Positions 9,401-15,570 of a DNA stretch of 43,512 bases are shown here, in pieces. The notes under the pieces were generated by a model. That model was not told where the DNA came from and did no database searches. It was given only the letters and a program-made list of their open reading frames with translations. The DNA lies in the NCBI GenBank assembly GCA_019752015.1, contig JAIEMQ010000064.1, positions 1-43,512 of the forward strand, given 5' to 3'. The translations under genes were made by a program, and so were the position numbers. The DNA comes from Cyanobacteriota bacterium (GTDB taxonomy: Bacteria; Acidobacteriota; Vicinamibacteria; Vicinamibacterales; UBA2999). Position 1 is the stretch's first letter. Every line of letters begins with the position of its first letter.

Positions 9401-10087
9401 GCGAAAGGTTTTCAGATCGTCTACGGCTACCGCTTCGAGCGCAATTACACGGTCAACCCGCAGACCGCCGGCGATATCATCCCCCTCGATGCCGTCGTCA
9501 ACATCGCGAAGCTGAGCCAGGCGCTCGTCTGGGATCGCCGCGACGATCCGCTCAGCTCGCGCAAGGGCACGTTCAGCTCGGTGTCGTTCGATCAATCGGC
9601 GCTGTTTCTCGGCTCCGACAGACGCAACCGCAAGCTGCTGGTGCAGCAGTTCCTGTTCGTGCCGCTGGGCAGGCTGGTGCTCGCATCACGGGTGCTGGCC
9701 GGCTTCGCATTCGGCCGCGACAACCTGGCGTTTACCGATCGTTTCCGCGCCGGCGGCGCGACGAGCGTGCGCGGCTACGGCGAAGAAAGCCTCGGACCGC
9801 GCGACGCGACCGGCCTGCCGAGCGGCGGCGATCGGCTGCTGATCCTGAACCAGGAAGCGCGCTTCCCGATCTACCGATGGTTCAATGGTGTCGCGTTCGT
9901 CGACGCCGGCAACATCGAGCGGCGGGGCGATGCCTGGAGCGGACTGAAACTCGGTTACGGCGTTGGATTGCGGCTCGACACTCCGGTGGGATTGCTCCGC
10001 GGCGACATCGGCTTTCCGCAGACCCCAATTTCAACGAGCCGAAGCAACACCGTCCGGTATTACTTCGGCTTCGGCCACATCTTCTAA
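3476..10087 (+). CDS. TamB-like protein fused to POTRA domains and an Omp85 (BamA/TamA) barrel
   Basis: A 2203-residue protein from GTG 3476. Residues about 8-30 form an uncleaved signal anchor. Residues about 35-1250 are AsmA/TamB-type repetitive beta structure. Residues about 1180-1400 match the TamB C-terminal (DUF490) domain, with GQIFLAGRTFRITRGDIFF and LTLLSADLLGVTGRAIGLD. Around residue 1460 the sequence passes without a break into POTRA-like repeats (IAFSGVDPAVASSV, IRFAGNLEIDAKAL, VEITGNEVTKGTVLTQALRF). From about 1850 to the end there is an Omp85 16-strand barrel with the VRGYG motif at 2098-2102 and a terminal phenylalanine. TamA and TamB are normally separate outer- and inner-membrane proteins that insert outer-membrane proteins or move lipids. 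Here one chain could span the whole periplasm. It is divergent from the selenoprotein gene. Confidence 0.9.
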   Translation: MRVRIRRALIILAAVAAGLILAVLAAVHTPMARSRAMAWASNFLTRYNLELETGNLSYNAFTRRITLTDVRLAAEGHKERPFLVANRIEVRLPWSVFRARFAIDRVVIDNGIVDILRDENGVVNLPPSSGAPTPERARELDIRSLMLNGLDVQYEDQVRNWGVKVPRIESELLNTTLGAKGNFTVRGNLEFRLRDRKMTMSPFETVMTFDGSNVVLEQARLSSSEIEAFLSGSIRRVLDSPSLDLALKGSVNIDKAIQWVPPPPLPISGMATIEGVIKGAARDFATELQVNSNTIDAGRERDLTVSGPVKVTFAAFSGDGLTIKPQSGGSIRAAFNVPWGTGAVSTARAEWSGVDSQAVLRMADVDPQAISATFEGNGTFELGEPRKFVIHNRERGYARSGAVSMTGTIDATIVGDDYRLDHDNSFPGFRLEGRMNGVIKRGAATLSTMNGRAQAHVTDVATAARSAATLGLPIAGIVLDVRGGLDATMTLGGSYRYPEIETAIAGDALDLPRLGRVAASASVTADPKTAIISDINIRRGTSAITGDVVANITNRTWSGKLQVDAPNAEELQADVPAAWRVAGRVTADADLGGTFDSFRLDTVINGNTLVWAGQSIDRATAKAVVTAEAIDVSTLELHQGAGFLGGRVRYAWQTGAYDASLKGDRLSWIGTVLTENETQALFSVQFDGAGTVAHPQGHATLDFALTGGKAGAFIGAGDATADLLGDQARIVARLPSIGARVNADIATASPYDYRLNAQLDRFELARLSPFMGAIETEVLGFANGTITASGRLADARDRVAFVNITELDAGIGGVPVSLLSPLNAELRGDDVTLKDLFVRIGSGRLSASGRWNTKLDGNFQAQYIGDLQDAVRLGKAFGVPYILDGSGPMQFNLRSNGSRPGTVGTLAINNGSFGWIGAPGAVQNLNVNAALNGEQLTIERLTGDVVTGGVVGSFSGKGAAKVPQLTVAAVDGALVLDSARFTFSGIPVQQQRPSRFDFSKGSITIGDATWLVAENPVTFGGAVGVAAADPPLNLSVKGSIDLRILSALTSAVAFDGSADVNTRIAGTVAKPLFDGRITLDGAEIAVNEPRLLLSELTGPIVLDGSLAVFDGVRGLANGGALTLDGSLEFSALALSGGELSIQAQGVAIELPKGLRSELDALVTLRPDPHSPSLTGDVRVVQSAYTETITIAAFARQAALPVIAPTAERPYLERLRLDLSVTTTADLIVDNNYGRLAAGVDVRVLGTAVRPGVDGRIVLREGGQIFLAGRTFRITRGDIFFTDRRTIRPEFNIAATANLGTGRTGNVTMTLTGTMQRPAIDLRSEEGSRTPGEIAAQLVGSTNAETALTLLSADLLGVTGRAIGLDAFRVERGALLDRDFRNYQEDPTLIGNTTDPTTRLTIGKRLSDNVEFTVSQNLRENGKATFVISYFPRRNIELRALSRDSGTVSLGIRHQVTFGGGETRPPSERRARPIVTAIAFSGVDPAVASSVRALIKLKEGGEFDFLDLQKDVDRIREAFHAQGFFEARIRTRRGDAGNGDVTVEFIVNRGPRTILQFEDFTPPPDLIEQLEEAWRQNVFDQFLVDDLTQRVRRHLAGSNDLASVVVGRIDRPSPDTKRLRIEVTPGAPVTHREIRFAGNLEIDAKALEAEVVGSGLAIEAWLDRTVVEKALTQLYNEAGFLKAEVTGRPLTIDGTTGVLWFDIKEGPRAQVTSITWAGVAESRLAEVEKAAALQTPVPYVTAGINEARIRIEERYRRQGFNDAEVDTQPVVAADDTVALTFNVTEGTQQVLQDVEITGNEVTKGTVLTQALRFELGKPVDLDEWTLARKRLYDTNVFRLVDIQPVPLGDPVDGVQPVKAAVRVEEYPEWSVRYGFQLEGERRAALGEFTSTRNAGVVGEIRNPNLFGRALTGGVFGMYQRNRQDASLFVATSRLFGWRARSTLYGFFTRDRVLDGAGINTVAISKIEGISADQRWRAKGFQIVYGYRFERNYTVNPQTAGDIIPLDAVVNIAKLSQALVWDRRDDPLSSRKGTFSSVSFDQSALFLGSDRRNRKLLVQQFLFVPLGRLVLASRVLAGFAFGRDNLAFTDRFRAGGATSVRGYGEESLGPRDATGLPSGGDRLLILNQEARFPIYRWFNGVAFVDAGNIERRGDAWSGLKLGYGVGLRLDTPVGLLRGDIGFPQTPISTSRSNTVRYYFGFGHIF

Positions 10088-10088
10088 A

Positions 10089-10110
10089 CCGGGAGCCGGG
10101 AGCCGGGAAC
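10089..10110. repeat. heptamer tandem repeat, unit ccgggag
   Basis: Three 7-bp units (ccgggag, ccgggag, ccgggaa) make up almost the whole spacer between the convergent stops at 10087 and 10110. The same heptamer, in the opposite orientation, recurs at 14126-14153 and inside the RluA-type gene at 20897-20924. Confidence 0.85.
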
Positions 10111-10721
10111 TACTTAATCGTCCGCAGGATCGCGATGACGGCCGCACGCTCGGGCGCGTCGGGCGCGAGACGCAGGAACGCGTCGAAGTGCTCCGCGGTT
10201 TTCGACAGCTGGCGCTGCCGCTGATACGCGAGCGCCGCGTAGTAGTGCGCGTAGGCAAGGTCGGGCTTCAGCTCCAGGGCCTTGGTGAAGCCCGCCACCG
10301 CGCCGCCCCAGTCGCCGGCCTTCGCAGCCGCGAGACCAAGCTGGTAATACGCGAACGGGTTGCCGCCGTCGGCTTCGATCGCACGGCGGGCGATCTCAGT
10401 CGCGCGCCCGGCGTCGTTCGCGATCAACGCTTCACCGGATTCGCCGATCAGCCGCCACGACGCATTGTCGCTGCCGCGCAGGCGCGTCATCTCCGCCGCC
10501 GCGCGATCGTTGCGATCGAGCTTGAGCAGCGATTGCGCCGCAAGGTAGGTCGACGCCGGATCGCCGTCACGGGCCGCCTCGACCGCCTGTTCGTACGATC
10601 CCGACTGGAAGAGCCGCTGAACCTCCGGCTTTTGAGCCAGAATGGAAGCGCCGGTCAGGCCCACCAGTGCCAGCAGCGCTGCCGTAAATAACGGCCTGTT
10701 TTGCGAGCTTCGCATCGCCAT
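10110..10721 (-). CDS. membrane-anchored or exported TPR protein
   Basis: A 203-residue protein. An N-terminal hydrophobic segment (about residues 11-30, LFTAALLALVGLTGASILA) is a signal or anchor. It is followed by helical repeats, with clear tetratricopeptide signatures in NPFAYYQLGLAAAKAGDWGGAVAGFTKALELKPDLAYAHYYAALAYQRQRQ. TPR proteins act as protein-binding scaffolds; the partner here is unknown. Two nearby ATGs (10721 and 10715) are both possible starts, as neither has a strong ribosome binding site. It is convergent with the TamB-Omp85 gene and divergent from the NYN gene. Confidence 0.75.
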   Translation of the reverse strand: MAMRSSQNRPLFTAALLALVGLTGASILAQKPEVQRLFQSGSYEQAVEAARDGDPASTYLAAQSLLKLDRNDRAAAEMTRLRGSDNASWRLIGESGEALIANDAGRATEIARRAIEADGGNPFAYYQLGLAAAKAGDWGGAVAGFTKALELKPDLAYAHYYAALAYQRQRQLSKTAEHFDAFLRLAPDAPERAAVIAILRTIK

Positions 10722-10774
10722 ATACTTATTAGACGTCCTCGCGTCCCGACGGTTTCCCTGCTCAGCAGTACCGA

Positions 10775-12211
10775 ATGTCAGACCAAAAACTCAAGATTGC
10801 AGTATTCATCGATTTCGACAACATCGAGATCGGTGTCAAGACCACCCTCAACGCGCAGTTCGATATCGGCGCGGTCCTCGAAGCCATCAAGGAGCGCGGT
10901 GAAGTCGTCACCAAGCTCGCCTACGGCGACTGGAAGCGCTCCGGCGATCACGGCCGCGCCATGGCGCAGCACGCCGTGCGCATGGTGCAGCGCGTGATGA
11001 CGCCGGGCGGCGACAAGAACGGCGCCGACATCAACCTCGCCCTCGACGCGCTCGAGATGGCGTTCACGCACGCGCACATCAACGCGTTCGTGATCGTCGG
11101 CGGCGACAGCGACTTCATCACGCTCGTCGAGAAACTCAAACAGTACGACCGCAAGGTCTTCGTCGTCGGCGGTCGCGCCTTCACCAGCCAGGTGATGCAG
11201 AAGAACTGCACCGAGTTCATCGCCTACGAGAACGTGATCTCCGACCCGTCGGCAAGCTCAGCGTCGCCCCGCGCCGAGTCGAGAGGCGAGCGCGGCGGCG
11301 GCCGCCAGCCGAAACACGACAAAGGCCCGCGCCAGAAGAGCAACGGCACGCATTCGATCGAGCAGGCCGTGCCGCTCGTCAGGCGCGCGTTGAAAGTGCT
11401 CACCGATCGCGAGGTCTCGCCGCAGCTGGGACTGCTGAAGAGCACGCTGTTGCAACTCGACTCCTCGTTCTCAGAGCGCGATTACGGCGTCGGCTCGTTT
11501 CGCGAATTCGCCGACAAGCTCGCCGGCCAGGGACTCGTGGCGCTCAAGCACCAGGGACGCAGTACGCTCGTAGAACTCCCTGACGTCGACGGTTCCAATG
11601 GTTCCGGCGGTTCCAACGGTTCCAATGGCAAAGCACTCGAGGACACCGCTCCAGGTTCGAGTGCTCCTGAAAATCTCACCGAGCTTCTCGAGCAGCCGGA
11701 TTCGGTTCCGCAGCCCGATGCATCGCTCGGTGATGGCGTTGCGCTGGTTCGCCGCGTGCTCGCGGAAACCACCACGCAGCCGCGGTGGCCGATGTATCCG
11801 CGGCAATTCAAGCAGTTCCTCCGCAACGCGCACCCCGATTTCGACGAGCGCAAGTACGGATCGATCGCCGATCTGATGCGCGCGTGCCAGAAGGATGGCT
11901 TGCTCCGCCTCGAGCGCGATCGCCAGGGCGCGCTGCGCGTGTTCGCCGGCGGATCATCACGCCCGTCGGTGCCGCATGGATGGAGCGCCGGCACCCGCGA
12001 GAATGGATCCGATCAGGCGTCTGAGACTCCGCAGGTCGTGGAGGTGATCCCCGAAGTCATCGCCGCTCCGGTTGTCGATGCGCAGATCACCGAAGTCGTC
12101 GAAGAGACCGCGGCGCCCGCGCCGAAGGCAAAACGCGCGCGTGCGAAGAAGACCGCCGCGCCTGCGGGCGAGAAAAAGAAAGCTGCACCGCGAAAGAAGA
12201 AGACTGCATAA
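10775..12211 (+). CDS. NYN-domain nuclease-like protein with two OST-HTH/LOTUS domains
   Basis: A 478-residue cytoplasmic protein. Residues 5-150 form a NYN (PIN-like) domain with the acidic metal-binding residues FIDFDN (D13, D15), NGADINLALDAL and GGDSDF, as in LabA/Limkain-type RNases. Residues about 190-270 and about 315-400 are two LOTUS (OST-HTH) domains (FSERDYG..SFREFADKL and FDERKYGSIADLM), which bind RNA, notably G-rich RNA, in characterised cases. The linker between them contains a period-9 repeat that encodes GSN-type residues. The C-terminus is a Lys/Ala/Arg-rich tail likely to bind nucleic acid. An RNA-processing role is inferred. parE follows after 11 bases, so the two may be co-transcribed. 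Confidence 0.85.
   Translation: MSDQKLKIAVFIDFDNIEIGVKTTLNAQFDIGAVLEAIKERGEVVTKLAYGDWKRSGDHGRAMAQHAVRMVQRVMTPGGDKNGADINLALDALEMAFTHAHINAFVIVGGDSDFITLVEKLKQYDRKVFVVGGRAFTSQVMQKNCTEFIAYENVISDPSASSASPRAESRGERGGGRQPKHDKGPRQKSNGTHSIEQAVPLVRRALKVLTDREVSPQLGLLKSTLLQLDSSFSERDYGVGSFREFADKLAGQGLVALKHQGRSTLVELPDVDGSNGSGGSNGSNGKALEDTAPGSSAPENLTELLEQPDSVPQPDASLGDGVALVRRVLAETTTQPRWPMYPRQFKQFLRNAHPDFDERKYGSIADLMRACQKDGLLRLERDRQGALRVFAGGSSRPSVPHGWSAGTRENGSDQASETPQVVEVIPEVIAAPVVDAQITEVVEETAAPAPKAKRARAKKTAAPAGEKKKAAPRKKKTA
11592..11632. repeat. period-9 coding repeat (Gly-Ser-Asn linker)
   Basis: Four 9-bp units beginning ggttcc (ggttccaat, ggttccggc, ggttccaac, ggttccaat) lie between the two LOTUS domains of the NYN protein and encode GSN/GSG tripeptides. 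The units keep frame and differ only at the third triplet. Confidence 0.8.
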
Positions 12212-12222
12212 TCTTTCTCTGA

Positions 12223-14124
12223 GTGGCATCGAATTACACAGCGAAAGACATCACCGTCCTTGAAGGCCTCGAGCCTGTCAGGAAACGCCCCGGCATGTAC
12301 ATCGGCGGCGTCGGCAGCACCGGTCTGCATCACCTTGTCTGGGAAACCTTAGACAACTCGATCGACGAGGCGATGAATGGTCACGCCGGCAACATCTGGG
12401 TGACGCTGCACACCGACGGCTCCTCGATCACGATCGAAGACGATGGCCGCGGCATTCCCGTCGACGTGCACCCGAAGACGAAGAAGAGCGCGCTCGAAGT
12501 GATCTTCACGGTGCTCCATGCCGGCGGCAAGTTCGAAGCGGGCAATTACAAGACCGCGGGCGGACTGCATGGTGTCGGCGCCAGCGTCGTCAACGCGCTG
12601 TCGCGCGAGCTCGTCGCGACGGTGAAACGCGACGGTCATCAGTACCAGATGACCTTCAAGCAGGGCAAGCCGACCGGCAGCCTCAAGAAATTGGGTGCGG
12701 CCCGCGGCACCGGCACGACCGTGTACTTCAAGCCGGATCCGCAGATCTTCCCGAAGGTCGAATTCGACGCGCAGATCATTCGCGAGCGCCTCGAGGTCGC
12801 CAGTTACCTGCATCGCGGCGTCAAGGTTACCTTCGAGGACGAGAGCACCGGACAGAAGGACGTCTTCCAGCACCAGGAAGGCCTCGTTGATTACCTCAAG
12901 AAGATCGTCGCCGAGAGGAACGCGAAGCCGGTTCACGACGCGCCGTTCACGCTCGAAAAAGAAAACGGCATCAAGATCGAGCTCGTGTTGCAGTGGACGG
13001 AATCGACGGAGGAAAATCTCCGCAGCTACGTCAACGGCATCCCCACTGGATCGGGCGGCACGCATGAAAACGGTTTGCGCGCCGGCCTCGGCAAGGCGGT
13101 CCGCAACTACATCGAGACCCACAACCTGTCGCCCAAGGGCGTGACCCTGACCGCTGAAGACATTCGCGAGGGCATGACCGGCGTGTTGTCGGTGTTCATC
13201 CAGGAGCCGCAGTTCCAGGGACAGACGAAGGATCGCCTGAACAATCCCGAAGTGCTGTCGGCCGTCGACGGTCTCGTGCGTCCTGGCCTCGAGCACTGGC
13301 TGAATCACAACCAGTCCGTCGCTGAAGCGATCGTCGCGCGCATCATTCTTTCGGCGCGCGCGCGCGAAGCCAGCCGCGCCGCGCAAGCGGAAGTCGTTCG
13401 CAAAGGCCCGACCGCGGGACGCGTCAATCTGCCCGGCAAGCTTGCCGACTGCACCAGTCCCGGCTCGATCACCAGCGAGCTGTTCGTCGTCGAAGGCGAT
13501 TCAGCCGGCGGCTCCGCGAAACAGGGACGCGATCGCGCGCGCCAGGCGATCCTGCCGCTGCGCGGCAAGGTCCTCAATACCGAAGGCGTGTCGACGGCGA
13601 AGGTGCTCGAGAACAAGGAGCTTGCCGATCTGGTGACCGCGCTCGGTTGCGGCGTCGGCAAGAGCTTCGACCTCGCGCGCATGCGCTACGGCAAGGTCAT
13701 CATCCTCGCCGACGCTGACTCCGACGGCCATCACATCGCGACGCTGCTGCTCACGTTCATCTATCGCCACCTGCCGCAGCTGATCACCGCGGGCCGCGTC
13801 TACCTCGCGCAGCCGCCGCTCTATCGCATCGATCTCGGCAAGGACACGCACTGGGCGCTCGACGAGCAGCAGAAGGAACAGATCATCAGGAAGGCGGGGC
13901 GCGCCAATCCCGAGATCACGCGCTTCAAAGGCCTCGGCGAGATGATGCCGAAGGTGCTGTGGGAAACGACGCTGAACCCGCGCACCCGGCGGCTGCTCAA
14001 AGTCGAAATTGCCGATCACCTTGTGACGGATCGTGTGATCAACGAGCTGATGGGCAAGGACGCATCGGCGCGGTTCCGCTTCATCATGGACCGCGCCGAG
14101 GATGCCGTCGAACTCGACGTGTAG
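12223..14124 (+). CDS. parE: type IIA topoisomerase B subunit, ParE-like
   Basis: A 633-residue ATPase subunit starting at GTG. The GHKL ATPase domain shows ETLDNSIDEAM (E41, N45), DDGRGIPVD and GGLHGVGASVVNALS. The transducer domain has QFQGQTKDRLNNPEV. The TOPRIM domain has VVEGDSAGGSAKQGRDR and ILADADSDGHHIATLLL, with the metal-binding acidic residues present. ParE is preferred over GyrB because of the sequences ADADSDG.HIATLL, PPLYRIDLGK and RDRARQAILPLRGKVLNTE..S, and because the large GyrB insertion is absent. It should pair with a ParC/GyrA subunit, none of which is in this window. A decatenation or supercoil role follows from the family. It lies directly downstream of the NYN gene. 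Confidence 0.85.
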   Translation: MASNYTAKDITVLEGLEPVRKRPGMYIGGVGSTGLHHLVWETLDNSIDEAMNGHAGNIWVTLHTDGSSITIEDDGRGIPVDVHPKTKKSALEVIFTVLHAGGKFEAGNYKTAGGLHGVGASVVNALSRELVATVKRDGHQYQMTFKQGKPTGSLKKLGAARGTGTTVYFKPDPQIFPKVEFDAQIIRERLEVASYLHRGVKVTFEDESTGQKDVFQHQEGLVDYLKKIVAERNAKPVHDAPFTLEKENGIKIELVLQWTESTEENLRSYVNGIPTGSGGTHENGLRAGLGKAVRNYIETHNLSPKGVTLTAEDIREGMTGVLSVFIQEPQFQGQTKDRLNNPEVLSAVDGLVRPGLEHWLNHNQSVAEAIVARIILSARAREASRAAQAEVVRKGPTAGRVNLPGKLADCTSPGSITSELFVVEGDSAGGSAKQGRDRARQAILPLRGKVLNTEGVSTAKVLENKELADLVTALGCGVGKSFDLARMRYGKVIILADADSDGHHIATLLLTFIYRHLPQLITAGRVYLAQPPLYRIDLGKDTHWALDEQQKEQIIRKAGRANPEITRFKGLGEMMPKVLWETTLNPRTRRLLKVEIADHLVTDRVINELMGKDASARFRFIMDRAEDAVELDV

Positions 14125-14125
14125 G

Positions 14126-14153
14126 TTCCCGGCTCCCGGCTCCCGGTTCCCGG
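14126..14153. repeat. heptamer tandem repeat, unit ctcccgg
   Basis: Four 7-bp units (ttcccgg, ctcccgg, ctcccgg, ttcccgg) begin one base after the parE stop and end 16 bases before the MATE start. The unit is the complement of the array at 10089-10110. Confidence 0.85.
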
Positions 14154-14169
14154 ATACAATTTAGCCCGT

Positions 14170-15570
14170 TTGTCCGAGCCGGCCCCAACCAGGAAGTCGC
14201 CGTTCGATCGCTCGCTCGTCGAAGGCCCCGTCGGTCCCGCCGTCTGGAAGCTGGCGTGGCCGACCATGCTGCAGAACGTCATTGCCGGATTGCAGGGACT
14301 GGTCGATCACATCCTGGTCGGCCACCTGCTCGGCTACACCGCGAACGCCGCCATCGGCGTCAGCTGGCAGATTTTCCTCGTCGTCATCGTCTTTATGGCG
14401 TCGCTCTTCACCGGCCAGGCCGTGCTCGTGGCGCGTTATGTCGGCGCCGGCGACGCGGATCGCGTCAACAAGACCGTCCAGCAGGCGTTGATTACCGCCG
14501 TGGCGATGTATGCCGTCATGGCGCCGTTCGGATATTTCGCCACGCCGTGGCTGCTCGACTTTGCGAATGCGTCGCCCGAAGTGCGCGAGCTGGCGATGCC
14601 GTTTCTCCGCGTCAACTTCACGTTCAGCATCGGCATGCTGATGTTCTTCATGCTGACGACGGCGCTGCGCGCCGCGGGTGACTCCCGCACGCCGATGCGG
14701 CTCGGCGTGACGATGACGATCCTGAACGTGGTCCTGAATGTGATCCTGATCCGCGGCCTCGGCCCGATTCCGGCGCTCGGCACCATGGGCTCCGCGCTCG
14801 GCACCGTGATCGCGTCGAGCGCCGTCAGCCTGTTCGCGTTGTATCAACTGCTCAAGGGCCGGCTGGTGATCAAACTGTCGCGCCACATGGACTGGCGGCC
14901 CGACTGGGTGATCATCCGATCGCTGTTCCGGTTCGGCCTGCCGACCGGTGTGCAGGGCATTGCGATGAACGTCGCCGGCGTCATGTTGCTGCGCTTCATC
15001 GGCTCGCTCGAGCAGAGCGCGGAAGCGCAGGGTGCCTACGCGATCGGCTACACCGAGCTCTTCTCGTTGATCACGTGGACGTCGGTCGGACTGATGGGCG
15101 CGGCCGCGACAATCGCGGGCCAGAATCTTGGCGCCGGACATCCTGAGCGTGCCATGCAGGGCGTGCACGCGGCATCACGCATCGGTATTGGCGTGGCCGC
15201 GGGCGTCGGTCTCAGCTTCATCCTGTTTCCTGAAGCGCTGCTGGGTCTGTTCGGCGCCACCGATCCCGCCGTCACGGTCATCGGCGAATCGCTGCTTCAG
15301 TACCTGGCGATATCGGGATTCTTCATCACGCTCGCGTTGACTTACACCGGCGGACTACAGGGCACCGGCGATACCCGCAGCCCGCTCCTCATCACGCTGG
15401 CGTCGCAGGTCGCGGTGCCGATCGGCATGTGTACGGTGATCCAGATGATGCGCCAGCTGCAGCCGGGCGATATCTGGCTGGCAATCGTCCTGGGTCACTT
15501 CACCCGCTGCATCCTCACCGTCGCCAGATTCCGCCAGGGCAAGTGGCGGACCATCACCGTCGTTCACTAA
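14170..15570 (+). CDS. MATE family efflux transporter
   Basis: A 466-residue integral membrane protein with about 12 hydrophobic helices in two similar halves. The first half begins VWKLAWPTMLQNVIAGLQGLVDHILVGHLLG and the second FRFGLPTGVQGIAMNVAGVMLLRFIG, the usual MATE pseudo-repeat. Family members export cationic drugs or metabolites using a Na+ or H+ gradient; the substrate cannot be told from sequence. The start is TTG 14170, the only plausible start before the first helix. Its stop overlaps the stop of the convergent sensor kinase by a few bases. Confidence 0.85.
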   Translation: MSEPAPTRKSPFDRSLVEGPVGPAVWKLAWPTMLQNVIAGLQGLVDHILVGHLLGYTANAAIGVSWQIFLVVIVFMASLFTGQAVLVARYVGAGDADRVNKTVQQALITAVAMYAVMAPFGYFATPWLLDFANASPEVRELAMPFLRVNFTFSIGMLMFFMLTTALRAAGDSRTPMRLGVTMTILNVVLNVILIRGLGPIPALGTMGSALGTVIASSAVSLFALYQLLKGRLVIKLSRHMDWRPDWVIIRSLFRFGLPTGVQGIAMNVAGVMLLRFIGSLEQSAEAQGAYAIGYTELFSLITWTSVGLMGAAATIAGQNLGAGHPERAMQGVHAASRIGIGVAAGVGLSFILFPEALLGLFGATDPAVTVIGESLLQYLAISGFFITLALTYTGGLQGTGDTRSPLLITLASQVAVPIGMCTVIQMMRQLQPGDIWLAIVLGHFTRCILTVARFRQGKWRTITVVH

